DNA of 64,000 nucleotides from the NCBI GenBank assembly GCA_036250225.1, contig JAPZLL010000007.1:1178001-1242000 (forward strand), read 5' to 3'. The DNA is from Cercophora sp. LCS_1 (lineage: Eukaryota; Ascomycota; Sordariomycetes; Sordariales; Lasiosphaeriaceae). A program made the position numbers and the translations under genes. The notes under the pieces are model-generated. The model saw only the letters and a list, made by a program, of their open reading frames with translations, was not told where the DNA came from and ran no database searches. Of the stretch, positions 33,238 to 45,226 are shown in pieces (the stretch's first letter is position 1; each line of letters begins with the position of its first letter).

Positions 33238-34130
33238 TTAGTTGCCGGGATTCTGATTGGTTCGGCTAGTGAAAATCTGGCTGCTATCGATTGCATCGGC
33301 GGACCCACCGACGGCGGGAATGAGCTCAGTGCGGTCAACAATCGACAGCGTCAACGAGACGGTCGTTGGTGACTTGGCCTTTACAAAAACTTCACCCGAG
33401 CTCGACGCTACCTCCCGCATTTTCCGCGCCCCGCCGACCGATAGAACCGCGATCGATTCCTCGTCCTTGTTGCGGTCCGAGACATAGAGTTTGAACTTGG
33501 CGTCGCGAAACCGAGACAGCAAAGCCGCGGCGATTGAACAAGGTCGACATTGTCAATGCTGAGTGCGCGGTCCGAGTCTCCCGTGACAACATCGGCCATT
33601 GATCGCAACATAGCTTCGAGACAACTGGTGGTTTCTTTGCGATATCCGACAAGTGTCAAAGCCGCGCCCTTGCAATACAACGTTCATTGCTCTTGCGGCG
33701 TCAGGCAATCGCACGGGTGCCTTCGACCGCGCTTTGGAGTCAACATCGATAGAGCCCTATTGGGTACCTTCTGAGGACATCCGAGGTCTTAAAAGTTCCC
33801 TCAAATTACGGTATACAAGTATATATCGGATCTGATCGCCTTTCCTGGAACCCACGACGCCATCACCGCGGACTCTAGAACTTCCGAGCGTGACGACCTG
33901 TCAGTGCCAGAGCGACAAATCGATTGCGAGTGCGAGAGATATTTGAACGACCAGATTCGGGGGGTTGCTTTGATCAAGCGGTTGGCAGCCGACTCATCTG
34001 ACTGTCCAGCCGGGATTGTCACGTCTGTGGTGGGAAGGCTCGACGCAAGGCTGAAGGGCACTTGAACGCCGGGATCAAGCCTCAAGCCTCCGCCGGCGGT
34101 TGGCTCTTGGGATCCCTCAGATACACTCTC
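33238..34130 (-). pseudogene. Frame-broken coding-like region, unidentified
   Basis: Protein-like sequence runs along the minus strand but changes frame. A C-terminal block (33238-~33530; KFKLYVSDRNKDEESIAVL, EVFVKAKSPTTVSLTLSIVD) ends at a normal stop. Upstream, about 33540-33680, the best frame is shifted by one (ALTLVGYRKETTSCLEAML, LSIDNVDLVQ). Further upstream, 33690-33800, the first frame is again best (APVRLPDAARAMNVVLQ), preceded by an in-frame TAG. A last block at 33801-34130 is in a third frame (PFSLASSLPTTDVTIPAGQS). No GT-AG introns explain the shifts. It reads like a decayed gene just upstream of Hsf1. I do not recognise the family. Confidence 0.4.
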
Positions 34131-34152
34131 TCCGCGGCCAAGGCGCTCTGTT

Positions 34153-36367
34153 ATGTCTGCTCAGAACTCTAGGAAACGAGCTGCACCCGGCGCGACGCCC
34201 ATGGGTCCCGTGCCCCCTCTTTCCCAGCCGTTCAACGGCGGGTCTCCTGACGCGATATACAACTGGGCCGGGAATCCAGGTCCAGAGAGAAGCGGCTTCG
34301 TGGAAACAGGGTCGCCCACTCTGAACTCGTTCAACATGATATCGCAGCCGGAGCAGTATGGCGTCGCGGCCCCTTCGACGGCCCTTGCCCGCCGCCAGCC
34401 GAACCGAGCCCTTGTCCATCCAAAATTCGGCCCCGACAGCTGGGATTTCACAGATGACTCCTCCTTCCTGCAACCAAACGGCACGGTGGACGAGAACGAT
34501 AGCGTCGAGCGACTTGAGGAGATGGCCCTGCGTGCCAAGCGCGAGCTTCAGGAGAAGCGGAAGCAAATCCCGCCGTTTGTCCAAAAACTAAGCAGGTGAG
34601 TGGCGACTTTCACGCCTCAGATGGGCGGTGCTAACATTTGGCAGCTTTCTAGATGATTCTAGCAAAACTCATCTCATTCGCTGGTCAGAGAAGGGCGACT
34701 CGTTCATAGTTCTGGACGAGGATGAGTTCGCCAAGACGCTCATCCCAGAGCTGTTCAAGCACAACAACTACGCCTCCTTTGTGCGGCAGCTGAATATGTA
34801 CGGCTTTCACAAGCGTGTTGGCCTCTCGGACAACTCTATGAAGGCAAGCGAGAGGAAGAACAAGAGTCCCAGTGAATACTACAACCCCTATTTCCGGCGA
34901 GGGCATCCGAACTTGCTTTGGCTCATCAACAAGCCCAAGAGCACCAACAGCAAGAAGAAGAACAAGAAACAGGAAAGCGATGGCGACACCGACGATGAGG
35001 GCACGACTGAGGCATTTGGCGGCGCGAACGTGGGTGCTCAGAGCGGCAGAGGGGCGTCAGTAGCGCACGAGGTTGGGCCGCTCCAGAAGAAGGATCTCGT
35101 CCAGGTTAAGAGCCAGATTGAGCGGTTGCAGCAGCAGCAGATTGCGATATCGAACATGCTGAACAAGATGCGCCAGGACCACAACGCCCTCTATTCGCAG
35201 GCTGTCACTTTCCAGACCATGCACGACCGGCATGAAAACTCAATCAATGCCATCCTCACCTTCCTCGCCAATGTATTTAGGAAATCGTTGGAGGAGCAGG
35301 GCGGGGCACACTCGGCGCAGTCGGTGCAGGAGCTTCTCCAGAGCATGCTGCCCACCGGCCAAGCCCAGAACCAGACCCGTGCGCCCCCGACAGTCGTCGA
35401 CCTCGGCGACTACGTCACGGGTAACTTTCCAAATGCCGTGTCCACCATCAGCACTCCCAAGCGGCAGCAGCGTCTCCTTCCCCCTCCGGTCACAGGAAAA
35501 GCGAGCACCGTCTCGCCCACATCCACAGCCGCGCCCACTCCCCAACCCTACCAAGGCCCCCAGATGGGATCCGTGACTGAACTCTTTGACACGTCTCCTG
35601 CCGACACAAGCTCCCCGGCGTACATTAAGGATGAACTCCGCACGAATCCCCAGGAAGGCATGATGAAGATCATCCACAACACAAACGCCGTCAGCACCCC
35701 TGGCGTCGACCTCCCCGATATTGCTAACAACACCAACGTCTCCATGACCAACGACCAGCGCAACAAGATGATCGACATCATGAACGGCCAGGTCACATCG
35801 GCGGGAAGCCCCACCATTCCTTCCCCAACACCCTCGATGCAGCCGCCCGTGTCTCTCTCTCCCATCCTCGGTTCCATTCCCCCTCCGCCTCCTGATCTCT
35901 CGGCCTTCCGCGCCAGCCAGGCCGAGATTGATACTCTGCAGCAACTGTCCAACCAAACAGCAAACGGCATCAACCAACTCCAGTCCTTCCTCGGTCCGCT
36001 TTCTCCCTCGGGCCGCATCCCTGGTCTTGACTCGGACACTGCACCAAACGGCGACTACTTTGATCTTGATTATAGCCAGTATCTGAACAATGACGCCTTT
36101 GCGACAAGTAACTTTGGCGGTGCCCAAGGATTGGCAGGTGACGATTTCAATTTTGCGCTGGACGGGAGTGTCCCGCCTGGGGGCGACACAGGTGGTTATG
36201 TGTCTGCTGCGGCGGTTGGCGGACAGCAGCCGGGGTACGAGGCAGGGCGGGTGTTTGAGACGGGGTCGGCGAGTACGCCGAGCGAGACCGGGACGGAAGA
36301 GATTCCGAGGGGTGATTTTGGGGTCGAGAGTCCTGAGAGGGAGAATAAGAGGAGGAGGAAGGCGTAG
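34153..36367 (+). CDS. HSF1: Heat shock transcription factor Hsf1
   Basis: Exons 34153-34595 and 34645-36367 (intron 49 nt) give 721 aa. The HSF-type winged-helix DNA-binding domain spans about 139-245: IPPFVQKLSSFLDD, HLIRWSEKGDSFIV, the recognition helix NNYASFVRQLNMYGFHKRV, then PYFRRGHPNLLWLI. It is followed by a Lys-rich linker and the heptad HR-A/B trimerisation region (LVQVKSQIERLQQQQIAIS ... HENSINAILTFLANVFRKSL). The rest is Pro/Ser/Thr-rich and acidic, as in activation domains, ending in a basic RENKRRRKA. It binds nGAAn repeats and drives chaperone genes. The intron falls at the start of the DNA-binding domain. Confidence 0.95.
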
Positions 36368-38087
36368 GCTCGGCTTTCTTTGTTTTGTTGTCCCTTGCAC
36401 GAGGATGAAATGGGCCGTGTTGGAGTTTGGGATGGTTGGGCGGACGGATGGACGGATGGCTTGGTTGGTATGGATGGGGATGGATATGCATGGGAGGCTT
36501 TTTGTTTTTGAAGTCAGTCATGATGCTAGGACAAATGCAGCGTGAAAGCGTGAATGTTGGTGCGTGTAACGTGATGGTGTGGCGCTTGATTATGTTGGAC
36601 GCTAGGGCATGTTGGAGCGCTCGGGAATGGTGCTTGCTTATATGCGTGATGGGGGTGATGTTGTGATGCTTAAATGTGTGGTTGGGGTGAGCCTGTGAAT
36701 ATGGTGGTGCTTGAAACTTGATGACGTTCATGATTTGGATGGCTCGTTCTGGGTATAGTTGAAAAACTACTGCTCACAGTCAAGCAAAAACTTATTCCAT
36801 ATATGCTCCCATACAGGGACCACGTCATGATGGATATGTATTATACTTGAGGTCATTGCTGCAATCTTGGCACAGTGTAAAAGAAACCGTCGCAAAAAGA
36901 GCCCGAGGTCACGACTTGAATACCTTCAAACTTACACACCTACACAGCTGCCATCGCCCCTCGCTCATCCCCAAATACCCTGGCCAAAACCAAGCCTTGT
37001 CGGTGACGGTTCTTGGAGGTGGCTGCATCTCCTTTTGGTGTTTGGTATATATATATATATCACTCGGGAGAAAAAAAAAAAAAAAAGCACACTAACAAGG
37101 TCGACCATCTTGGCCTCTCCACGTAGCGGGAGCAAAGGTCAACAAGGCGATCAGGGTTGGGGTAATCGGAACACTGCAACCAAGGGGGCGGGAAGGTTGG
37201 GACAAGGTGACATTGGTTTGTAGCCCGTTGTGTGATTACTCTCAGCAAGGAATTCAGCAACCCAACGATATTCCATAAACGATGTATAAATCTCAACAAC
37301 CAGCGTCATACTCGTCTCGAAATCTCTGCGATAAACACCCCCCAGCACACCAACCACCGCGCCGCCGAGCCCCTGAGCAACACAAACACCACCCAGCCAT
37401 GTCACACATTTCACCCATATGATTTAATCACGCACCTGGCATTCATCATTCTTGTCCACTCACTACCTATCCTACTCACACAAATCCCACCACTCTCCCA
37501 TTTATCATTCCATAACCTTTCCTTTCCAACCAACCAAACCAAAGCGGTCGCTATGTCCAAGATCCCTTCCTTCCGAGAGACCTAAAAACCCATACCCGAC
37601 CCGACGTTATAAACAAAACATCACATAAGGACGCCGTGCCATCAAGTCTGTCATATAGAAAAGCAGATGCCGCCTCCTTGCCTCCTTGCTTCCATGCGCC
37701 GCGAGTGATCCACTCCAGTTGTCCATGCCGTGTTTTCCATACAATTGCAGCCGGGAAGCTAACCCCCTCCGCTTGTACGGTATCAACCTGGGAAAGGCCT
37801 TTCGGTTTTCCCGTTCGCTTCCAACGTATTCGAGGGTTTATGGGGGCCATCGGGTCGCGGATTTCGATGCTGTGAACAGGCAATTGCTGTACCAAGCCAT
37901 TTGTCCGACTGGGCAGCTCATGATGCCTTTTGATGCGACTCGGTGAGGCCAGGCATCAGCCTCGCTGCCCGAACTATGGGCAAGTATGGGCTCAGCCTTT
38001 TATCGGCGAGCCTCGCTCAAGGCATCATTATGTGCCGACGTGTGATCCATCCATAAATATCCAACACCAACCAATACCGCCGGTCCC
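36368..38087. other. Convergent intergenic region with simple repeats
   Basis: 1.7 kb without a convincing gene. 36370-36760 is TG-rich, probably the Hsf1 3' UTR. A TA dinucleotide run (37046-37060) is followed closely by an A16 tract (37071-37086). Confidence 0.5.
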
Positions 38088-39506
38088 TCACTCGATCAGC
38101 ATCTTCTTCACCCCCCCGACTTCGCAAAGACCTAAATGCTTGATGGCCTCTCGCTCACTCGCAAAGATGATGGATCGGTCCTCCAACATGGGGTTATTCG
38201 GGTCAACCAGAGACGCATCTTTGGCCGCCTGTTCAATGGCGTCCATTTCCTCTTTACACGCTTGTTGATCCATCGGACAAATCACAATCGGTTGTCTAAG
38301 TGTGATGTCTCTCGCCGATGTTAGTTGCGCCTGTTTTTGTCAGCATGAGCCCAAATTTCATCACGAAAGGGCTGTACCTTTATACTGAGAAAAAACTCAA
38401 TCTTGTAAAGAGTCGATGTCGTCGTAAAACTGGTCACCTCGTAGTTTGGAAACCCCGGCTTCCCCCTCTTGATGATACCCTCTGCGTCCCTCAAATCTCG
38501 TGCTGGAAATACCAAGCCCAGATTCGTGACGTAGCCGGCATCCGGCAGCTTCGTGCCCACTTGTTGCACGTGCTTTGCAATCTTGTTGACCTTCTTCGTT
38601 GGTTCGTCTCCCTCGGGGTTAAATGTGATTTCCTCCTCAATCGCCAACGTAATCTGTTTTATCGTCACTTTTCGAGCCTTGTTCAGCCAGTCCGGGTTCG
38701 GGGCAAGTTTGATGTAGACTGTTATTGGATCGAGGGGTCCGTAGCTCCATTTTGGGAGCGAGATGCCCAGCGTCACGATGTTGTCCACCGTGACAACTTT
38801 CGTCTCGGGGCGATTATACATGCCAAATGTAGAGAGTGTGTCGTATCGTTGGAGCGGGATGGGAAATGTGTAGCGGTTTTGGGCACTCTGCCCTTGTTGG
38901 ACTGTGACGACGAGCTCGTAGTATGTCTCCGCCGTTCGACTCGGCAGCTGCAAACTTGCAGGCGGTATTCGGCGACTGGTCTCCTCTCCACCGCGGCCAA
39001 ACGGAATAAATATTTGGAACGGTAGGTCCATTGCGATCACGCTCTCCGCCTCCTTGCCCGAGATGCACCGGAAGAGAAGCTCTTCTTTCCCCACCAAATC
39101 GACCGTTTCTCGCCGTGGCGTGCCGAGATGGCGCTTCGCAACATTCTCGGCTGCTGGGTGTATTGTCTCTCGTCTCTGTAAACATATGCGCACCATGGAC
39201 ACCTTGACCGGGGCAGAGAAGCCTGCGCTGGGGCGGATTTCGACCTTGCCAACGATCCGAGGCTGTGGCCGTGTCAGCAAAGATGCGATTCTTCCCTGTC
39301 GCTCCACCGCTCCCAAATGCGCTGCCTGCGCCGACAAACGCACAACAAATCAAAAAGGACCTGCCACTCACCAGCGTTGCGGAAATGCCCGGATATCCGA
39401 CCAGAAAACTACTATTTGGCGGCCCGGATATCCTGACAGTCGCGGGGGCGTTGGCCACGGCGCTCATTGCGCTGGCGGCACTGCTCATGGCGTTCATTGC
39501 GTTCAT
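38088..39506 (-). CDS. Arrestin-like protein
   Basis: Exons 39506-39372, 39262-38378 and 38330-38088 (introns 109 and 47 nt) give 420 aa. The N-terminal arrestin fold is visible as strands VRISGPPNSSFLVGYPGISATL / PRIVGKVEIRPSA, VSMVRICLQRRETI, VIAMDLPFQIFIPFGR and YYELVVTVQQG. The C-terminal arrestin half runs from PKWSYGPLDPITVYIKL to GLVFPARDLRDAEG and YKIEFFLSIK. Fungal arrestin-related proteins link membrane cargo to Rsp5-type ubiquitin ligases. I see no PPxY or LPxY motif in this protein, so it may work differently or through a partner. The N-terminus (MNAMNAMSSAASAM) offers several in-frame ATGs; the first is used. Confidence 0.85.
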
Positions 39507-41619
39507 CCCGGCGTCGGCGCCCCGAGTGGCCTGGACGATTCGATGGGTCGCGGTCCGCGTTGTCGGCGGGGCGTGCTCATGAAGTTGCTGCTTACAGAGG
39601 ACTGGCGATCGCCGCGTCGCTGCGGAGATGGACGAGCCCGCGGTTGCGGGATCGCGGATCTGGACTTGGGGGGTGAGGGGTGATTATCGCCGGGCGCTGT
39701 ATCGATAAGCTGCGGGCATGGGACATCACATCGGGATTGGAGCTCGCCAGCACATTCAGTCCCGTCGGCGATGGCGTTGCGAGGTGTATGTAATACGTCG
39801 GGTCGGGGTTTCGAGGGTTCGAGGCGGGATTGCGTGGACGTGGGCAATGCCCGGTCTGTGTTTTTGTGCGATTGGCGTGGTGAGACGGGCCGCCCGTTGA
39901 ATGGGGATCGCGAATGCGGACGGCACCTGCAGCCCCAAGGCCGGGGCTTATTTCTCACAGCAGACAAGGGAGAGAGTCGCAACCGCAACCCAGACCTTTC
40001 AAAGGGCTGAGGGGGCCAAATCGCAGCTCCTGTAGAGCCGCCGCGCTGCTTCGTTTGCCAGATGGTGCAGCTGTCGGGACGTGGGCCCGTCTCTTTTGTT
40101 TCGCCCGCAAGCTGTGCCCTGAAATGCCGGCAGCTGGAATTAGCAGGATGGTCCCCGGATGGATGGTCGATGCCCATCCCCAGTGGTCAATGCGGAAAGA
40201 CAGCCCAGCGCCGTCGCCCGCCGACTCAGCTCACGAGAGACAGCAAGACGCAAAACACCTCAACACAACGGCATGACATGCTCGCCTCGTGGCAATGCTC
40301 CGTCAGCTCCGCGGGCGAACAAAATGTTCGGAAGGGAATTTGAGAGAGATGCACAGTATGGTCTTGACCTGGCGATCCTTGAAGGCGGCCATAGCACAGA
40401 CCACTCGCTACCGCAACAGCGACAGCCTCACTGCTGACGAACTTGGCCCGCGCTGCTGTTCCCTGCTGAGCAAGCTTTCCGCGATTGGGCGACAGGTGGC
40501 TCAGTTACGCGCTCCCATGGGTCACCCCCGCCTGAACCCCCGCCTATCCCCGGTCCCTAGCGTCGGGTCACCGACCGCTAAAGGGGAAGTGCAGTGATCC
40601 AAGAACCTTGCGTTGACAACGAGATTGCTGAGGACTGGGCGCATCCTTCGAGAAGTCTTGAGATGCAGGGTCACAGGTTCGAGGTCATATCAACTTTTTG
40701 GCGTCTACATATCGTCAAGTGGTACGCCGAACCTTTCAGGCGCTCGGGAACTGATGCGGATCTCTCTGCCATCTGCTGGCACATTCTGTGGATCTTCGTC
40801 ACGGCTTCTGCGCAAGCCGAATTCGTCCTCTCGGTAACAGGAAGACCCTCCGGATGTCAAAACTAAATCGGGGGCATGTTCGGCAGAGGAAGATGTTCAT
40901 CCGATGCGTCGTCCGTACGCTACTCTAGGCACTTGGGTAGTATATGCAGCACCCGCAAAAAGAACAGCAGCATCGATGCAACCCCCTTCCGTCCCATATT
41001 TGGCTGCCTAGAGCTCACAACGACAGACACAGATGTCCATTCACGGCTGCGCCCCTGGTGATGAACGAAAGCGTCAATGACAACCAAGACAGGATCGTAA
41101 CTATAACCTGGGGGCCATATTATTTCTATTAATCCGTCGTATCCTTCCATCCAACTTTTACCCCACGATTCAGTTTCCATCGATCTGCGACGGCTTGCAA
41201 CCCCCAACCCGCCCTCCCAAGGCCCATGACGCAGATACGAACAGAAATAGGCGTTCATACTGACAACCAACTTGGAGTGTTTCCTGTGGTAAGCTGAAAA
41301 TCTAGGTCTAGATATTACCTAGTTTGACAAAATCCATCAAAACACTCATTTTACCTTGTTCCTTATCAGTCGTCTGTTTACAGACTGTCCTTGTGCCACG
41401 CTTGATATCGCACGTAAACCAAGTCACCCCATTTCCTGTCCCAACCCCTTTGGAGTTCTCCCCGGCATGGTCATAGCTCACCCCACCAAAACGCCACAGG
41501 GCTGAACTTGGTTCCAACGCCAAGCCGCTCCATCCAATGACCTCAACTTCAACCTCCCTCCAACAATCCCCCACCCTAACCACCATCACCAGTCGCAAAG
41601 AAAAGAAAAACCGCCCAAA
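39507..41619. other. Divergent gene-poor region
   Basis: 2.1 kb between the arrestin-like gene (minus) and the PPIL3 gene (plus). ORFs are short, overlapping and without motifs. C/A-rich DNA just before 41620 suits a 5' UTR. Confidence 0.5.
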
Positions 41620-42177
41620 ATGTCCGTAACACTTCACACAACAGCAGGCCCCCTCAAAATCGAAGTCTTTTGCGAATCCGTCCCCAAAACAGCCGAAGTA
41701 TGTCTCCCTCCCCCCTTTCCCTTCCCGCCCATATCGAACTCTAATCCCACCGTATAGAACTTCCTCGCCCTCTGCGCCTCCTCCTACTACGACAACTCCC
41801 CCCTCCACCGTCTAATCCCAGGCTTCATGGTCCAGACGGGCGCACCAGCCCACCCATCACCGGAAAACCCAAAAGGCGGGAAATCGATATACGGTCCGAC
41901 CTTCGAAGACGAGATACGACCCACACTACGCCATAACGAGCGCGGGATCGTCAGTATGGCGAATAAAGGCCCGGCGACAAACGGCAGCCAGTTTTTTATC
42001 TTGTTTGATAAGGCGCCCCATCTGGATGGGTTGAATACGGTGTTTGGCAAGGTGATTGGGGATGAGAGTATGGCGACCCTGGCAAAGATTGAGGGGTTGG
42101 AGGTGGATAGGAAGAATAGACCAAAGGAGGGGGTGCGGATTGAGGGAGTGGTGGTTCATGCTAATCCTTTGGCTTGA
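41620..42177 (+). CDS. Cyclophilin, PPIL3 type
   Basis: Exons 41620-41697 and 41758-42177 (intron 60 nt) give 165 aa. The start MSVTLHTTAGPLKIEVFCE and the block NFLALCASSYYDN match PPIL3/Cyp10, a small cyclophilin found in spliceosomes. Further blocks are RLIPGFMVQTGAP, HNERGIVSMANKGPATNGSQ, LDGLNTVFGKVIGDE and HANPLA at the C-terminus. The active-site Arg (LHRLIPGF) and Gln (MVQTG) are kept. The usual FHR is LHR and the usual GDP turn is GAP, followed by a Pro-rich segment unlike other members. Activity is likely but possibly altered. Confidence 0.93.
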
Positions 42178-42347
42178 TTTTGTTGGTTTCTCATTTGCGT
42201 GAGGTTTTGTTGTGTTGGTGAGTTGGTGGGATTTGGTGTGAAAGTGAGTGCAGACTGTGACCGTGACCGCGACTGTGACTGTGTGTGCGGGACGGCAGGC
42301 ACCCTTGACATTGACATTGTTGTAAGTTTTGGTTAAAACATGCAACT

Positions 42348-42398
42348 GGGACGGGACGGGGTGGGGTGGGATGGGATGGGATGGGATGGGATGGGGTG
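42348..42398 (+). repeat. G-rich tandem repeat (GGGAT/GGGAC/GGGGT)
   Basis: About 50 bp of GGG runs spaced by 1-2 bases, including five consecutive GGGAT units at its centre. It could form a G-quadruplex on the plus strand. It lies between the PPIL3 gene and the tRNA gene. Confidence 0.9.
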
Positions 42399-42457
42399 GA
42401 CGCGCCGGCGGACTACTTGGTCCAGAATCCCGGCGATGAATTACAGCAAAAAGCGCC

Positions 42458-42600
42458 GGGCCCCTGGTGTAATGGTCTAACGCGTCTCACTCCTACTCTT
42501 GGCTATCGATTCTTTGCTACTCTTGTACCACCACATTTGTAGAATAGTTTCTTGCTTTCCAGGAGTGAGAAGATCTCAGGTTCGAGTCCTGGGGGGGCCA
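42458..42600 (+). tRNA. tRNA-Arg (anticodon CCT) with a 69-nt intron
   Basis: The 5' half is GGCCCCTGGTGTAATGGTCT onward; the 3' half ends TCAGG-TTCGAGT-CCTGG-GGGGGCC-A. The anticodon stem TCTCA (42485-42489) pairs with TGAGA (42566-42570). The loop reads C-T-CCT-A (42490-42495), then an intron 42496-42564. The intron carries AGG near its 3' end that can pair with the anticodon, as in pre-tRNAs. Two details are odd: position 38 would be G, and the acceptor pairs perfectly only if the tRNA starts at 42459, which makes position 8 a G, whereas a start at 42458 gives T8 but one G-G mismatch. A T7 terminator follows (42607-42613). Confidence 0.75.
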
Positions 42601-43797
42601 CTTCTATTTTTTTGGGCCCATGGCGTAGGCTTTCGTCCCGTCTTGGTCACGACGGCAACGAAGCCACGCTTGAACTGACCATAGGGTGTGATGAGGGGAG
42701 TATTCCTATCGCCTTGGGACATCACTGACACGATGGCTCTAGACTTGCTTAAGGCTGGGAGGATTTTGCTGTGGCGATGGTGTATGATGGTGGGTGTCTG
42801 TACCACCTGACCGGTCGACTGAGTACGGCCTCATCTTGCAGAGTCTGAGCGGTGCCAGCCGAGAATCAACACCAACGAGTAACCAATCCTCCCTCTTGTT
42901 GACATCGCTCTCTTCCCCCTATACTAGCAGTCTCAAAGGAAGCCACAAACCCCCGAGGTTATCTCTACCTACCTTACTAAGAGCGCCGATCTTCTTGGAC
43001 TTCGGGTGTCTCGAACCAGAGACAAGAGTGATATAATACACAACGGCGAGTTTCTATTTCACTGTATCACGACCTGGATCCCCCGTAGTTTTGACACCAG
43101 AAGCAAGACCAAGTCCACCACTACCAACGCGCCCCAGCGCCTTGCATTAGGCAACTGCATGTATGGTCTTCGGGCCGAGGACACCAACGAAACTAATCAT
43201 ATGTCGGGGATATTCGTCTTCAGCCGAACCACTGCGTTTTAAACACCAAAAGAAGCCTTAGAGCACAGGCTACCGGACTACATATATCGAATTATCGACA
43301 GATGATCTACTCGGCTCATAGTTACCATCCATGGCACCAACTGTGAGCGCCTGCCTAACCCACGCCATGTCTACCAGATTGGCACATCCTTCATCATTCC
43401 TGAGCACATCCCGCCCCAAACTAACAACTGTCACACAACCACAAACGGTCGAAACACCAAGCACGACATACGTATATTGATTCTCATTATCATGCTCATA
43501 TCAACATACCCTTCACAAATACAACAGCCTGCTGCTACCCGTCATGTCCACCCCTTTTCCTCTCCCGCCGCCAAACATTAATAATTACACCACATGAACC
43601 GTTTCATGTCATGCCCGTCATGAAATAACACCAATGCATCAAAAATATTGGTTTGCAGACCACAAGTGGTTGCCTATCATACCCCTTTTTCCCTCCGTTT
43701 CCCATTGATCATCGCCCTACCGCAAAGCAACGCCGTTGCCAATGATGCAAAATGTCATGACAAGCCAGGTCAGACATAATCGCTCCCAGAGATGGCC
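42601..43797. other. Intergenic region
   Basis: Starts with the Pol III T run, then 1.2 kb without a convincing gene. It is C/A-rich from about 43300 to 43700, consistent with the 3' UTR of the minus-strand gene that follows. Confidence 0.5.
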
Positions 43798-45226
43798 TCA
43801 AAGCCAAAAGGTGAAAAAGAGCATGACGCCGACGAGACCAGCGCTCATGCCGGCGATTTCCTTGTTCGGAGAAGCAGGATTCTCCGTTGATGACGGGGAA
43901 GGGCTTCCCGTTGCGCTTGGGATGGTCGAGTAAGTCCCGCTAAAGGTCTCACCGACGGTGGGCAGGGCGACGTTTCCGTTGACGAGCCACCCGTCGGAGG
44001 TCGAAGTTGGGCATGCTCGGGTCGAGACGTGCTTGGGGTCGTAGTCGGAGCTGGCGATGCCGGTGGGTGTGATAGTCGCCCACTTGTTCTTGAGATTGGT
44101 AAAGTCGGGGAGTACGGGAGTGGGCGTGCCGGCGCGGGTGAAACCACCCTTGATGTTATGGCCGGTAGCCGTCATCTCAACCGGAGGGCCGTAGGAAATG
44201 AGGCCGTAATGGTTGGCCTCTTCAATCCACTCGTAGACGATGGAGCCACTCCAGTCGTTGATCATCTCTGGGCCAAAAATGGCATCTTGGTCGTCAAAGA
44301 GACGGGGTCCGGGGACATTACACCCAGTTTCGGAGAAAAGAATCGGAACCGGAAAGTCTTTGGCTTGCCTCTGGAGGCCATTGTAGCCCGAGGTTTGGTA
44401 TGTCGACGGGTCGCACCAGCTGTACGAGTTGAGGGCAAAGAAGTCGATGTTCTCCGACGCGTTGCCGCCGCAGGTGAGGTAGTCCTGCAACATGGGCCGC
44501 AGCTCAGCAATATCGGCGGCGGAGTACCCAATGGGCACCTTTCGATAGCCCTTGCGATCTCTGTGGGCCTTCATGTCGCGCGAGGCAGCCTTGATGTAAG
44601 GAGCGGCCTGCGATTGGTTGGATCTCGCTATGATCTCGTTGCCAACGAAAAAGGCCAGCACATTGTCGTACTTGATAAAGGCGTCCATCACCTCGGCGTA
44701 CCGGTCAACTTGAGTCTGATTCCACCACGGATCGTTCTGTCACAGTCAGCTCGTGCCCGAATCTCAAGACCGGTTAGGTCTCCTCACCGGCAGGATGTAC
44801 GTATCAAACGTATCCAGGTCGATCATGAGGTAGATGCCAGCCTCGTCAAACAAGCTCATGCACTGGTCATGGTCCGCCGTCGGGTCGACATGGTAGACCC
44901 TCAGGGAATTGGTACCCAGGGTCTTCATCAACTGCACATCACGACTGCATTGCTCGGCGTCAATGAGCGGGTCATCTGTAAGAAGAATTTCTGGGCGTCA
45001 GCCACAAACCTGGGGAACCCCTCCCATAGGGAACCAAACAGCAACGTTCCACAATGAAAAAAAAAGTGGTCTCACCTTCTGTAAGCTGATACGCGAGTCC
45101 TTTAGCAATGAATTGCTTCCCGCTCGTGGTAAAAAACTTGTTACCAACGGCAGTGATAGCCTCCACGGCCTCCACGGTGGTGACTGCGCCCAGCCAAACC
45201 GCCGCGGAAAGCCAAGAAAACTTCAT
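43798..45226 (-). CDS. GH72 beta-1,3-glucanosyltransferase (Gel/Gas), GPI-anchored
   Basis: It cuts and rejoins beta-1,3-glucan chains in the cell wall. Exons 45226-45076, 44975-44788 and 44736-43798 (introns 100 and 51 nt) give 425 aa. A signal peptide (WLSAAVWLGAVTTVEA) starts the protein. The GH72 blocks are GKQFIAKGLAYQ, DPLIDAEQCSRDVQLMKTLG, NSLRVYHVDP, the acid/base Glu in FFVGNEII (Glu147) and the nucleophile in ILFSETGC (Glu249). A Ser/Pro/Thr-rich stretch leads to a hydrophobic C-terminus (MSAGLVGVMLFFTFWL), a GPI signal. There is no X8/CBM43 cysteine domain, so it belongs to the shorter GH72 subgroup. Confidence 0.95.
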
